Source: Vibrio casei
GTDB lineage: Bacteria; Pseudomonadota; Gammaproteobacteria; Enterobacterales; Vibrionaceae
DNA: 64,000 bases
Direction of reading: 5' to 3'
NCBI RefSeq assembly: GCF_002218025.2
Contig: NZ_AP018680.1
Location: 372,001 to 436,000, forward strand
The notes under the pieces were generated by a model. It was not told where the DNA came from. It made no database searches and worked only from the letters and a program-made list of their open reading frames with translations. The translations under genes and the position numbers were made by a program. Of this stretch, positions 42,678 to 52,111 are shown one piece after another (the first letter of the stretch is position 1; every line of letters starts with the position of its first letter).

Positions 42678-43097
42678 GCAAATTCCTTATTAATATGTTA
42701 AACATTGCAAAATTTAATTTATAGCCTAATACGTGGTGGTACAGTAAAAATACTAAATTTCACATTAAGGCACCACATTTACCGTATTATATGAATTGGT
42801 TTTTTTAACCTAAGTTAAATAAATTAAGCATAACTTGACTCTGCAGTTATTACTTTCATAGTTTTTATTATTTATTCCGCTGAAACAAATATTTATGTCT
42901 AAAACAAGATCTTGATAGGATAAACAAGATAAATAGCAAGCCTAGCTAATCTCTGTAGTGATTGCTGATTAGCCTATAAGGTATACAATCTAAAAGCTGA
43001 GCGTGAAGCAGTTCGTAATTCTGATGATTATATTGGGCTTTCTGAAGGGAGGTTAAGTTAAACAAGGTAATGAGTCGAATTATTTCGCCAGCATTTA
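42678..43097. other. 420-bp AT-rich gap, nothing recognised
   Basis: No convincing open frame, RNA or terminator is seen. Base composition is more AT-rich than the flanking structural genes, consistent with recombined cargo DNA. Confidence 0.5.
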
Positions 43098-43397
43098 TTA
43101 TTTACCTACATTCATATCGAGTGAGGAGCAGACGCTGTTTTTATTGGAATAACCATAAAACTCACGATTTTTTTCTATCTTACACGCGCATAATCTAAAG
43201 GCATTGAGCCACACTTCATCACGAGTAACTGCCTCGCCATAGGTTTTGGGTGGCGCTTTGAATGGCAGTTCGCACTTCACTAAATAAGCAGCATTCGGCA
43301 CCTTAGTGGTTTCATGATACTGATATTCAGTTATCGTATTTGTACCCTGACACCCACTGAGCAGGATAATCAATAGGCTGGTTATTGCAGGGCGCAT
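43098..43397 (-). CDS. Rz1-like spanin lipoprotein
   Basis: 99 residues starting MRPAITSLLIILLSGC, with a lipobox at LLSGC. The start lies inside the Rz-like gene in another frame (overlap 43327-43397), the nested arrangement of LysB/LysC and Rz/Rz1. Forms the outer-membrane half of the spanin that fuses membranes during lysis. Confidence 0.8.
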   Translation of the reverse strand: MRPAITSLLIILLSGCQGTNTITEYQYHETTKVPNAAYLVKCELPFKAPPKTYGEAVTRDEVWLNAFRLCACKIEKNREFYGYSNKNSVCSSLDMNVGK

Positions 43398-43716
43398 GTT
43401 CTAATTCCTTTTTTAGTTGTTTCAGTCGGTTTTCTAAAGCGAGGCGCGCACGTTGCTGCCTGTTGACCATGTCATCTTGCACTTGTTGTGCATGCTTCCT
43501 GTCTTGATTGAGAGACTCAATTTTCGTGGCTAGGTGGTCATTATTTTGTTGCTGAGCTTTTAGGGTTTGCGAGAGTTGCTGGTTGTCTTGCTTGAGTTCA
43601 TTGCTGTAGTCAAATAAACGGTAGTTAATAAAGATGCTAAGTAACAAAGTAATAATAATGAGCCATTTAAAGGCCGCTTTGATTGAAGTGAGTACGTCCA
43701 CTCTATCCCCAACCAT
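43327..43716 (-). CDS. Rz-like inner-membrane spanin
   Basis: 129 residues: one N-terminal membrane segment (about 15-33, WLIIITLLLSIFINYRLF) followed by a long coiled coil (SNELKQDNQQLSQTLKAQQQ onward). It overlaps the endolysin upstream and contains the Rz1 start. Partner of the lipoprotein at 43098-43397. Confidence 0.8.
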   Translation of the reverse strand: MVGDRVDVLTSIKAAFKWLIIITLLLSIFINYRLFDYSNELKQDNQQLSQTLKAQQQNNDHLATKIESLNQDRKHAQQVQDDMVNRQQRARLALENRLKQLKKELEHAPCNNQPIDYPAQWVSGYKYDN

Positions 43717-44242
43717 TCAAGCAGACGTTCTTTTCTGTTTCTCGGCGTTTCGGAATGCCAGAGCAATTACTATCCTCTAGACGACAATCCTGCCCATCAA
43801 CATAAATCCATCGCGGATACTGCCAACACGCACCAGACTTATCGCCTTGATTGAACTTTTTAAGCAATGTTGACTTGGTAAAGTTACTCGCGCCAAGGTT
43901 AAAAACAAAGCTCACCATCATGTCATATTCAGCCTGACTCGGTTTTTGGGTGATATTTTTATTGACCACCGTTTCCGCTTGTCCCACATCTTTCACAAAA
44001 TATTCGGCGATCTCTTTTTTGGTGGCTTTCATGCCTGGCTTAATGTCAGTGGTGTGCCCCAAGCCAACCGTCCAAACATGAGCGCTGCATTGATAAGCTT
44101 TTGAGCGACAACCTTCTTCATTCGCAATATGACGTAGGCCGTTTTTACTCACATGTAAACTATCATCAATATTAAATACGATGGCTAAGATGGCAGTTAC
44201 CGAACATATTGCGGCTTGTGTGGCTTTGGTTTTTAGGCTCAT
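43703..44242 (-). CDS. GH24 endolysin, signal-anchor type
   Basis: 179 residues. The N-terminal hydrophobic stretch (about 8-24) looks like a signal-anchor. The catalytic motif E-x8-C-x5-T is present (E43, C52, T58), the C variant of the E-D/C-T triad known from SAR endolysins, where the cysteine helps keep the membrane form inactive. VWTVGLGHT follows. The start overlaps the upstream holin-like gene (ATGA). Confidence 0.88.
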   Translation of the reverse strand: MSLKTKATQAAICSVTAILAIVFNIDDSLHVSKNGLRHIANEEGCRSKAYQCSAHVWTVGLGHTTDIKPGMKATKKEIAEYFVKDVGQAETVVNKNITQKPSQAEYDMMVSFVFNLGASNFTKSTLLKKFNQGDKSGACWQYPRWIYVDGQDCRLEDSNCSGIPKRRETEKNVCLNGWG

Positions 44243-44502
44243 GGGGAGGTTTCCTCTTCATCCATCATGGAATCATCTCCTCGTTTTAACCGAGCCAATT
44301 TGGCCTTATTTAATTGTGTCGCAACCGCATAGTGGCGAATGGCCATTACACCGGAAATAATACCTACTGTAATAGCTATCAATTGAGCGAGGTCATTTAC
44401 CCCAAAGCTAATCAACGTCGCAATGACAGACGTTCCTATCTTTTTTAATCCGGCCATATCAAGGAATGAAATTACCATCACCTTAAACTCCATTTCATTC
44501 AT
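44239..44502 (-). CDS. putative holin / pinholin
   Basis: About 87 residues from the ATG at 44502. A longer frame to 44607 is open, but an internal start is more likely. Two hydrophobic segments (GLKKIGTSVIATLISFG, LAQLIAITVGIISGVMAI) are followed by a charged tail ending in DEEETSP, as in small class II holins. It is coupled to the endolysin. With a signal-anchor endolysin it may act as a pinholin. Assignment is by topology and context. Confidence 0.65.
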   Translation of the reverse strand: MNEMEFKVMVISFLDMAGLKKIGTSVIATLISFGVNDLAQLIAITVGIISGVMAIRHYAVATQLNKAKLARLKRGDDSMMDEEETSP

Positions 44503-44660
44503 GCTTAGAATTCTCTTTATTATTTGAAATATGCCGACTGAAAGTGCATTCATCACTCGTAAGAGAAGGTAAGCGCTTTTAAGTTTGTCGAGTTTGAGCT
44601 TTAGCATATCGCGCGAGGGGGTTGGGTCATACGAATGCTTATCCTATATCTTTCAATTAG

Positions 44661-44700
44661 AAAGAGCCGTTTAATGTCGGTGAATGCATTAAGCGGCTTT
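44661..44700 (-). terminator. terminator between fibre and lysis genes
   Basis: AAAGAGCCGTTTAATG/CATTAAGCGGCTTT imperfect stem of about 13 bp. On the - strand it follows the gene at 44719-45597. Confidence 0.6.
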
Positions 44701-44718
44701 AATTGTGTTTAAGGAATA

Positions 44719-45597
44719 TTATGAAGAGAGTGGTAATGGCCAAGGGTTTGAGTTTTGTATTTCTAGTCGTGCGGCTAATACTTTGGCCTCAATATCTTTC
44801 GCTTCACCTTCAAAACCCTGTAAGCGTTTGATGTTGGCTTCGGCTATTAGCGGATCACATACTGTTGCATAAAGTTGGCGGCGCTTATCATCGACCATGT
44901 TAAAGTTATTGATATATAGATTTTCTTGATTGGTTATCCACTTTTGATTTACCCATTCATCATATTGAGTTTTAGGCTCTTCAAGGGTGAATCCTGCTTT
45001 AATCTTACCAAGTTCTTGGACGACTTCTGAACGTGTGGCATCGGCGCAATCGTAAATAATGCGATCCCTAAAATCTTCAATGGCTTGCCATTCATCATCT
45101 ACTAATCGGATGGCAAAGCCGTCTTTTGATTTTGGCGGCTTAATGTACGTATGGTTTTCTGGTAGCGTGAAATTATAGTCAGAAATAATTAGCTCATTAC
45201 CTTCGTTATCCCAATAGGGTTTACCAATTTCAATATCATAAATAGACCACTTTTCATCTTGATAAAGTACGGTTTGTTTTTGAGTATCATATTCTGGCGG
45301 CGCTTCTAATACTGCCCATTCTGGATAATCGCCATTGGGTGTCCCAATGACACATTGTTGTCCATTTGGGGTCCAAAACTCGTCTAAAGCTTTGTTCTTG
45401 ATTTCTGACCAGGTATTGGTTTCCCAATCATATTTACCGATCATTTCATTGCTGCTAGGTATGTAAATATTCTCGGTATAATCTACGCCTAATGCAGTGC
45501 CTTTGGCGACATGCTCTTGTGTATTACCCAGCCACCATCCTTCGGGATGAATTTTAGATACGGATAAAGTAATTGATTTAGGTTGAATGGCATTCAT
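44719..45597 (-). CDS. tail fibre-associated / assembly-like protein
   Basis: 292 residues, downstream of and overlapping the fibre gene by one base. Repeated GxxYWDNEGNELIISDYNFTLP-like and WQAIEDFRDRIIYDC patterns resemble tail fibre tip and assembly chaperone proteins. The C-terminal half is helical (ICEANIKRLQGFEGEAKDIEAKV type). The exact role, chaperone or fibre subunit, is uncertain. Confidence 0.5.
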   Translation of the reverse strand: MNAIQPKSITLSVSKIHPEGWWLGNTQEHVAKGTALGVDYTENIYIPSSNEMIGKYDWETNTWSEIKNKALDEFWTPNGQQCVIGTPNGDYPEWAVLEAPPEYDTQKQTVLYQDEKWSIYDIEIGKPYWDNEGNELIISDYNFTLPENHTYIKPPKSKDGFAIRLVDDEWQAIEDFRDRIIYDCADATRSEVVQELGKIKAGFTLEEPKTQYDEWVNQKWITNQENLYINNFNMVDDKRRQLYATVCDPLIAEANIKRLQGFEGEAKDIEAKVLAARLEIQNSNPWPLPLSS

Positions 45598-46685
45598 TAG
45601 GCAAGTCTCACTATCCAGTTAAATTTACGGTGGTTGATGGTGTTTTTAAGTGCGCCAAATAGGGCAATCACAACACTGTGGGCATGGGAACCAATGGCTA
45701 CGGTATGCGCATGGTTGCCTGCGTATTCGGTGGAATCTTGATAACCAATTGCCGATCCTCCTGGTGGCCCCCATGTACGAGTGCCGCCTTGGTTCACTAA
45801 AAAACCGACACCGGGTGCGCCATGGGCATGGTTACCAGTGGTGTTCGATGATTTTGTTCCTAAATTAGTCGAGCTGACTGTAGAGTTAGGGTGTCCATGT
45901 TGCTTAACTTGGCCTTCTTCATACGCCAAAACCAACTCACCATCTTCTTTACCAATAATGCCAAGTCCGCGCATATCAGGAATGATGCCGTCTGGGTAAA
46001 GTTTGGCGAGTTCAGGGTTGGCGACAACATCAAAAGCTTGTCCTTTATGAATGGCAAACCCTTCTGGCGCGATATCGGAGCCCCAAGGCAAAGGAACGCC
46101 AACAGGACAAATACGCTTCGCAATTCCTAGCCACAAGTTTTCAACCAATTTATTGATCACATAACTGGCACTTAATGCTCGGGTGAATTTTTTAATCGTA
46201 AGGAATGAGCTGTCATCAATACCTTCATCAACTTGCTCATTGGTGGCTATCTTCGCAATGCCAGCAACGGTTTCACTTGCATACGGGGTGCCCATAATTT
46301 CAACGGTGATATTGGTGATTTCTGAGCCGGCGAGATTGAGTTCAAACGCTTCGGTGATGATGGTATTTGAGCGTTTTAATGACATGATTTCGCCGCCGCG
46401 GCTATCTACGGCAAATAGCGTTCCATCTTCTAAAAAGTAACCAATCTCTTTACCTTCGAAAGCCGAGTCATCATCAAACACGGCTTCAAAATGTAATTGA
46501 CTAGGGGCCGGAACAGAGCCACGACTTAATGGCTTTCGTACCGCTTCTTGCTTTAATTGCGTTTGGTCTACGGTAGGCAAATAACCCTCAAGCCCAATGG
46601 CAATATGGGTGATTTTGTATTCTACGCCTAGCTCTTCGGCGTGAATGGATGCGGCAATACCTGCATCGGTGATAACAAGACTCAT
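45597..46685 (-). CDS. phage tail-collar fibre protein
   Basis: 362 residues. The N-terminal domain (LVITDAGIAASIHAEELGVEYKITHIAIG) is the tail-collar fibre family found in P2 gpH-like fibres. The C-terminal half has a collar-like PVGVPLPWGSDIAPEGFAI segment and a His/Gly-rich tip (QHGHPNSTV, GNHAHGAPG, YAGNHAHTVAIGSHAHS). The repeated H-x-H motifs probably bind metal ions in the trimeric tip. Host-recognition module. Confidence 0.82.
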   Translation of the reverse strand: MSLVITDAGIAASIHAEELGVEYKITHIAIGLEGYLPTVDQTQLKQEAVRKPLSRGSVPAPSQLHFEAVFDDDSAFEGKEIGYFLEDGTLFAVDSRGGEIMSLKRSNTIITEAFELNLAGSEITNITVEIMGTPYASETVAGIAKIATNEQVDEGIDDSSFLTIKKFTRALSASYVINKLVENLWLGIAKRICPVGVPLPWGSDIAPEGFAIHKGQAFDVVANPELAKLYPDGIIPDMRGLGIIGKEDGELVLAYEEGQVKQHGHPNSTVSSTNLGTKSSNTTGNHAHGAPGVGFLVNQGGTRTWGPPGGSAIGYQDSTEYAGNHAHTVAIGSHAHSVVIALFGALKNTINHRKFNWIVRLA

Positions 46686-47146
46686 GATGTAACCTCATGT
46701 TGAGTGGTATTTCGAATGTGGCGAGCATTGGTCGCTTGAATATGTTCAGTTGTACTGGTACTCGCTCTCCACTGAATTTCGGTGTGGGGTAAACGCACCT
46801 TTTCAAAATCGTTAAAGGCATTTTCACTTCGACAATTATTCGCAAGAGATACGCTGATTAGGTTGGGTGTCGCTTTATCATCAAACACCAACCCTTGAGT
46901 GTTTTGATTGAGAAGGTTTTGATAATCGGCAATTTTCCAGCCAAATAGACTTTCGGAAAAATCAGATAACAGAGCGAGTTGAATTTCATCGTGGGTGACT
47001 TTGAAGTCGGTTGCCATACCTTTGATGACACCGGTGAGTTTGGTGTTGGTTGCTTCTTGCCAATATTGGCCTTTAGGCAGTAAAAGGCGGATCGCTTGCT
47101 CAAAATCTTGAGTGGTGTAATCAATGACTAAGTCAGAGGTGTCCAT
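46682..47146 (-). CDS. Mu gp48-like baseplate/tail protein (DUF2313)
   Basis: 154 residues. YTTQDFEQAIRLLLPKGQYWQ and FKVTHDEIQLALLSDF are characteristic of the YmfQ/gp48 family. It lies between gp47-like and fibre genes, as in Mu, and overlaps both. Confidence 0.82.
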   Translation of the reverse strand: MDTSDLVIDYTTQDFEQAIRLLLPKGQYWQEATNTKLTGVIKGMATDFKVTHDEIQLALLSDFSESLFGWKIADYQNLLNQNTQGLVFDDKATPNLISVSLANNCRSENAFNDFEKVRLPHTEIQWRASTSTTEHIQATNARHIRNTTQHEVTS

Positions 47147-48180
47147 GTGACCTCCCCAAGAATATGAATTTCACTATCGGTAATAAATTGCTCTTCGGTT
47201 GGCTGCTTCACTATGTAACTATTGGTGATAGGCGCAATGGCCAACACAATCTCCGTTGGCGTAATACTCACTTGAACCGGTGGATTGACGGATTCGTCAC
47301 GCTGTCCCATTTTATCTTTAAATAAATCTTCCAAGGCGATAATGATATCGGCGCGAGTGGCTTCGTCTTGAACATTTTGAATTTCAATATCGATCGCTTT
47401 ATGGGTAGGGATAGCGACGGTTGGGTGGCAACCGGCTAATCGCTCTGAATCAATGTGCACTTGTACGGCTGAAATCACTTCAGGGCCAACGGTTGGATCG
47501 TTTTCACGCGCGCCGATATAGACTTGAACCAGTCCACGCTCAGGTGTGTTATCTAGCGCCCAGGCATAGTCAACATCAGAATGCGCCGATAGCGCCCAGC
47601 TTTCATAATCTTCACGACGACCAACCTCTTCCCCTTGGTTATAAGCGGTACAAATTCGCTCTCGCCAATGCTCAATATCTTCAATCGGAGCGCCACCATC
47701 AAAACCTAAACACAATACGTTATCAGGACTGATGCCGCTTATGGCTTTTGATAGGGTTAAAATACTGCCAGCCGGTAGGTTGCCTTCAATGCCAGCGATG
47801 AGAGCAATGACAGCCACATCTTCATCCGACATTTGCGCTTTCAAGGTTTGGTATTCATTGCCGGCTTTATCAATTAAAACCGTTGATTGAGGAATAAGCA
47901 CGGCCTCGGCCAATGACTCAAATTGCACCAAGCCTTGAGAAAAGGTAGGCAGTAGCCGTACAACATCATGGCGCTGGGCATGCAAATACAACCAAGGCTC
48001 AGACGCCGTTTCTGGCTGCATTTCACGAAACAGTTGGTCTTGATAACCATACTGGCCATAACTGACACCGGCAATGGCGCAAGCGATCGCGTGAATGGCT
48101 GGATTATTTTGACCGGTTGTGGTGATAAGCGTCGAGGTTGCCCGGTTAATTAAGGCTTGCAGACTGCGTTGCGTACTCAT
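47128..48180 (-). CDS. baseplate protein J-like (Mu gp47)
   Basis: 350 residues. The N-terminal LQALINRATSTLI, YLHAQRHDVVRLLPTFSQGLVQF and the Baseplate_J core with EVGRREDYESWALSAHSDVDYAWA are recognisable. Wedge component of the contractile baseplate. Confidence 0.88.
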   Translation of the reverse strand: MSTQRSLQALINRATSTLITTTGQNNPAIHAIACAIAGVSYGQYGYQDQLFREMQPETASEPWLYLHAQRHDVVRLLPTFSQGLVQFESLAEAVLIPQSTVLIDKAGNEYQTLKAQMSDEDVAVIALIAGIEGNLPAGSILTLSKAISGISPDNVLCLGFDGGAPIEDIEHWRERICTAYNQGEEVGRREDYESWALSAHSDVDYAWALDNTPERGLVQVYIGARENDPTVGPEVISAVQVHIDSERLAGCHPTVAIPTHKAIDIEIQNVQDEATRADIIIALEDLFKDKMGQRDESVNPPVQVSITPTEIVLAIAPITNSYIVKQPTEEQFITDSEIHILGEVTWTPLT

Positions 48181-48563
48181 AAAGGAACCTCAAATTGAGA
48201 GCCATCGTTTAATGTTAATGTCACGCTTCTGGCTAACGCGTTCGCTGAAATAACCGTTACTTGAACGTTGATACTTTGAACGTGTCCACCATCAACTAGC
48301 CATGCCAATGCCTCTTCATAAAAGCGCTTTGCACGACTGGCAGTTTGTGCCGTATTCTTTTCTCGTTGTAATGTCCAATCACGAGAGCCAACACCTGGCG
48401 TATATTGTTCTGACCACACGCCGCCACGCTCATTATTATTCATACGGGCGCGATCATTTTTGGTTGATTCACCGTGATTTAATAAGCTTTGCAACACCGC
48501 ATGTTTGAGACCGTCTTGTGTCGTCATTGAGGAGGTTAGTGTTGATAAAGAAAAGTAATTCAT
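48177..48563 (-). CDS. baseplate wedge protein, Mu gp46-like
   Basis: 128 residues containing ERGGVWSEQY and GSRDWTLQREK, the gp46 family signature, and a C-terminal beta region ending FEVPL. It overlaps gp47-like by 4 bp. An internal ATG (MTTQDGL) could be the true start. Confidence 0.8.
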   Translation of the reverse strand: MNYFSLSTLTSSMTTQDGLKHAVLQSLLNHGESTKNDRARMNNNERGGVWSEQYTPGVGSRDWTLQREKNTAQTASRAKRFYEEALAWLVDGGHVQSINVQVTVISANALARSVTLTLNDGSQFEVPL

Positions 48564-48757
48564 GTGACTTTATAACTCCCTGCAGAGCTGCCTTTATTGA
48601 CGACGACTAATGCATTGGTCGTAATCTCCTCCACGACCGCATTGGCAATGGCTTCGGCTAAATCGGCAGATTTGGCAAACTCACCTTCGGTCACAAATCC
48701 CTTACCTTTCATCTGCGTGATTATTTTGGTTTTAAGTGAGCTATTTGAAATAGGCAT
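48560..48757 (-). CDS. small phage protein of unknown function in the baseplate operon
   Basis: 65 residues from ATG 48757 (GGAG ten bases upstream). No family recognised. Acidic/helical middle (EFAKSADLAEAIANAVVEEI). It lies between the gp45-like and gp46-like genes and is translationally coupled to the latter. Confidence 0.5.
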   Translation of the reverse strand: MPISNSSLKTKIITQMKGKGFVTEGEFAKSADLAEAIANAVVEEITTNALVVVNKGSSAGSYKVT

Positions 48758-48776
48758 CAGCGATATGCTCCTTGTA

Positions 48777-49253
48777 CTACTTTTGTGCGGTAACTGTTTT
48801 TGAACCGTCAACATGTGGGCTGCCGGTGAAAGGGCAAATACTTTCGCAAGTGATCACTCCGGTACCGTTATTTAGTTTTATGTTTTTAGCATTCACGGTG
48901 ACATCGCCCAGAGAGGTAATGGATATTCCATTTCCTGTAAAGTGAACGAGGTTGCCCTTGTCATCGAGCATGGCCACTTCGCCTTCTTTTAATTCCATCT
49001 CATGGCGTTCGTCCTCAACACAAACCGATACACCGCGACTTAATACGCCGCCAAGAAATAAAACGTAACTGCGTGCACCAACTTTGGGGCGACTCATAAA
49101 ACCGTAATTGTGCAGGCGTTTAATTCGGTCGTTTGTTTTGCCGGTCGAGGTTTGAATCTGCAGCATCTTGGTATCAGAGCCGGTGACCGAACCGATTACT
49201 ATCATGTTTTTGATGCGACTCATTAGGCGATTAAACATGGATTGGTCAGACAT
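48777..49253 (-). CDS. baseplate assembly protein V / Mu gp45-like spike
   Basis: 158 residues from ATG 49253 (GGAG seven bases upstream). N-terminal OB-like part (MIVIGSVTGSDTKMLQIQTS, SRPKVGARSYVLFLGG), then a beta-helical spike with GNLVHFTGNGISITSLGDVTV and a closing ICPFTGSPHVDGSKTV. This is the membrane-puncturing needle of the tail. Confidence 0.85.
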   Translation of the reverse strand: MSDQSMFNRLMSRIKNMIVIGSVTGSDTKMLQIQTSTGKTNDRIKRLHNYGFMSRPKVGARSYVLFLGGVLSRGVSVCVEDERHEMELKEGEVAMLDDKGNLVHFTGNGISITSLGDVTVNAKNIKLNNGTGVITCESICPFTGSPHVDGSKTVTAQK

Positions 49254-50181
49254 TAGATTTCTCCGCAAAAGGTCGAAATAAGGTTAATGATGTTTTCGTG
49301 CTGGAGTCATCCACCGATATTGAAACCGATTTGATTAATAGCATTTCGTTAAAGTCCTGGTATTGGTCGATCACTCGAATGGTGCGATTGATAGCGGAGC
49401 AGGTGAAAGCCTCAATGACATCATCAATCGATACTGAAGCATTTAAGCCCTTGGCAATCGCTAAAGAACGCTCATATTGTGCGCGTGATTGGCAAGCCTC
49501 TGCGCTTTGCAATTGGTCGCACACAAACACGGTTTTTCGCATGGTATTGGCCGGTGCATAGGTGACGGCTGCATGAGCATCATCCCATTGTCCTTGCACT
49601 TCGATGTGATAAAACTGATTGGTGAAGTTACGTTCTAGATTTAAGGACCCAATGTTGGAACCTACTTCCAAGGCAGCAGCATTTACTGGCGAGTGCGCTG
49701 GGTTTTCAATCGTTAACACGCCGTCTCGCTCAACTAAGATAAAACCTTGTTCCTTTACGAGTTGCGCTAGGTTATCGACTGGCGACTCGGCATTAATTTG
49801 AAACTCTTCAACTGGCTTGGTGTTGACTAGGCTATTAACCGTTAGACCAAAATTTTTAGACACACTGCGTAATAATGCTTCCAATGTTTGGCCGTATTGC
49901 GCGTCCATGGTGATGCGTGAATCAATCATGTTGGCACTTTTTGAGCGCCCTGAAATCTCCATAGAATACGCACTGGTTTGGGTTGAGGTCGAAGCGTTAT
50001 CAATGACACCAGAAAATATACGTTTTCCATCAAGCTTGAATTCAACCGGCAACGGTTTATTGATAGCAAGAGGTTCAATCGTGCAATGAAAGGTGTGAGC
50101 AAGCTGCTCAATGTCATAGGTCAGTTCTGCGCTTAAAAATATGATCGGCTTTTTATCGATGAGTAAGGAAAGGGTGCTCAT
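49246..50181 (-). CDS. baseplate hub protein, Mu gp44 / P2 gpD-like
   Basis: 311 residues. LEALLRSVSKNFGLTVNS, VDNLAQLVKEQGFILVERDGVLTI and NQFYHIEVQGQWDD fit the phage late control D / gp44 hub family. It overlaps gp45-like at its 3' end and gp43-like at its 5' end. Confidence 0.85.
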   Translation of the reverse strand: MSTLSLLIDKKPIIFLSAELTYDIEQLAHTFHCTIEPLAINKPLPVEFKLDGKRIFSGVIDNASTSTQTSAYSMEISGRSKSANMIDSRITMDAQYGQTLEALLRSVSKNFGLTVNSLVNTKPVEEFQINAESPVDNLAQLVKEQGFILVERDGVLTIENPAHSPVNAAALEVGSNIGSLNLERNFTNQFYHIEVQGQWDDAHAAVTYAPANTMRKTVFVCDQLQSAEACQSRAQYERSLAIAKGLNASVSIDDVIEAFTCSAINRTIRVIDQYQDFNEMLLIKSVSISVDDSSTKTSLTLFRPFAEKSNV

Positions 50182-51374
50182 TGATTCACTCCCACGGCAA
50201 TATTGCCTCGTAAGAATAAAGGGTGCTGATTGGGATTTAAGGCGGTGACTAGGTCTTCATCATGACTAGTGTTATGAGAAATCACCAAAGCTGGCTGAAA
50301 GCGCGCTGATTCGATGGCGCTTTTGGGTTGGCTTCCTTTTTGTACTTTGTCACTTTGAGTGTTTACATTTTCTTTTAAGGTGGTGAGCGCATCAAATAAC
50401 GCAAGGCTTTCTAGTGTGGATACGGTAGTAACGCCGGCAATACAAACATCTAATTGGGTACTGATGCGGTTTATATCGCTCAGCGTAATAGCCGGTTGAG
50501 TGGTTGCTTCGGTAATAGTAAAGGTTGGCGCTTCTTCTAAGTGAGCGATGTCTTTACTCATTTTGACGGCGGCCACGGTGGCTTGCACATTGTAATGAGC
50601 GCTAGGTGTATTCGGGTTAATGCTATCTAACATGCTCGCTTGTGCCATGCGTGAGTTATCAACCGCTTCATTGACGGCATCATCTTCTGATTGAACCGCA
50701 TTCGCCACACTATCAATGGTTAAACTTAATTGCTGTGCAAACTGTGCAGGAGCATTCGCAATGCTGGATATGGCGACCATCGCGCTATTGAGCTCTTGGT
50801 TTAATGAAGACAGCACCTGGCTAGGAACGGTTAACCGTGTCGCAATACCGGTGAGCTCGCCGACAAAGTTTGTAAAATCAGTCTGCAAAGTCCGGATATC
50901 ACTGATGCCCATATTATTAACATCGTCCACGAACGTTTCAGTGGAAAGCTGTTCGACGGCATCGGTTTGTTCGATGAGAGTTGTGGTGGCGACGTTCGTC
51001 GTTACCGTTGAGATTGGTTTGGTATTACGAATGAAATTGAGCGTTAGGGTAACAAGTCCTAATGTGGTATTGATTTTTTGCGAGTAGGTATTAAAAACTA
51101 GAGGCAGTTCGCCTAGCCATGGGTGCTCCAGTTCGCCCTTAGCGGTTTGGTTCAAACTTGCCAATAAAGCATTGGCATCGTTTAGCGAATCGCCACCGAC
51201 AAACACAACATCAAGGTCAATCTTATTGGCGGCGCTGCCCATGATTTTAATGCCTGGTAAGTCGGCATAAGGAATCTCCGAAACCTGCAGACGTTTTCCA
51301 CCATCAAGCGCGGTGCTGAGTATGTTAAGCGTCAGGCCATTCCAGCGACCTTGTTCGTACTTTCTTTCCCACAT
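50178..51374 (-). CDS. Mu gp43-like protein (DNA circularisation N-domain)
   Basis: 398 residues from ATG 51374. The N-terminal MWERKYEQGRWNGLTLNI and ADLPGIKIMGSAANKIDLDVVFVGGDSL match the DNA circularisation protein N-terminal domain used in Mu gp43-type tail proteins. The rest is helical and Ser/Thr/Ala-rich. First gene of the baseplate operon. Confidence 0.78.
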   Translation of the reverse strand: MWERKYEQGRWNGLTLNILSTALDGGKRLQVSEIPYADLPGIKIMGSAANKIDLDVVFVGGDSLNDANALLASLNQTAKGELEHPWLGELPLVFNTYSQKINTTLGLVTLTLNFIRNTKPISTVTTNVATTTLIEQTDAVEQLSTETFVDDVNNMGISDIRTLQTDFTNFVGELTGIATRLTVPSQVLSSLNQELNSAMVAISSIANAPAQFAQQLSLTIDSVANAVQSEDDAVNEAVDNSRMAQASMLDSINPNTPSAHYNVQATVAAVKMSKDIAHLEEAPTFTITEATTQPAITLSDINRISTQLDVCIAGVTTVSTLESLALFDALTTLKENVNTQSDKVQKGSQPKSAIESARFQPALVISHNTSHDEDLVTALNPNQHPLFLRGNIAVGVNQ

Positions 51375-51419
51375 AACACACAACCTGTAAAACCTGCTCA
51401 AAGACGCAGAAATTAACAC

Positions 51420-52111
51420 CAGGGTGGGTGCGATATTGGCTTATTCGGACTCACCCCCTCCTCCCCACCAAAATTCATACCTATAAAAAAACGAAAAATA
51501 GGCGCAATCGGTAAGGACAGAGATATTATGGGCAAGTCTTTGTTTAGTGGGTACTTAAGGCTGTTTTATATGGCGAATATAGAGATCCTTTAAGATCGCA
51601 AACGTGCGTTTTTTTAGTTTATGCGATCCTTATGTCTCACTACTCAGGTATAATTGTAATCAGCGAATTATTAATAATTGAACTTAGCCATATCTGGCTA
51701 AATAGTCATATTTATTCATTAATGGCTTTCCGTAAATAACTGAAATTAACCGCAACATTAAGACCATACTTCAATTCCATAAAGTGAAGCATTACCAAGG
51801 TTTTTTGAATCATACTAATCCTTATCTAATTAATCATTATTCGTATGGGTACGATTAAGGTGTGAATTATCATAATAAAAAATACTGACAATCTATTATA
51901 CATTAAGCACAAAAAAGACCGCGTAGGGCGGTCTTTCCTTTTACATTAGAAAATTACTCATTTTAATTAAAGCACAGAAATCATGACGAAAATTAAAAGT
52001 CTATCTCCGTACCTGATGTTTTCATAACTGATCATGCCATGTTACGAGAAAGTAAAGTTCTAAATGCAGGGCCAATTAACTGATTCACATAACCAATTGA
52101 TCGCCCATTAT
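51420..52111. other. ~690-bp gap between baseplate operon and GT9 gene
   Basis: No convincing gene. It contains a GATCGCA/TGCGATC inverted repeat (51594-51600 and 51622-51628) around a T7 tract and the terminator at 51911-51936. It probably also holds the promoter of the baseplate operon. No TTGT-N12-ACAA Ogr-type site was found by eye. Confidence 0.4.
51911..51936 (-). terminator. terminator after GT9 gene
   Basis: AAAGACCGC/GCGGTCTTT perfect 9-bp stem, loop GTAGG-like. On the - strand it is followed by T6. Closes the cargo gene at 52112-53119. Confidence 0.88.

Noticed and set aside
51375..52111. Ogr-type late promoter site (TTGT-N12-ACAA) before the late operons
   Set aside because: Searched by eye upstream of the baseplate, scaffold and terminase genes without a convincing match. 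A computed search could still find a degenerate site.
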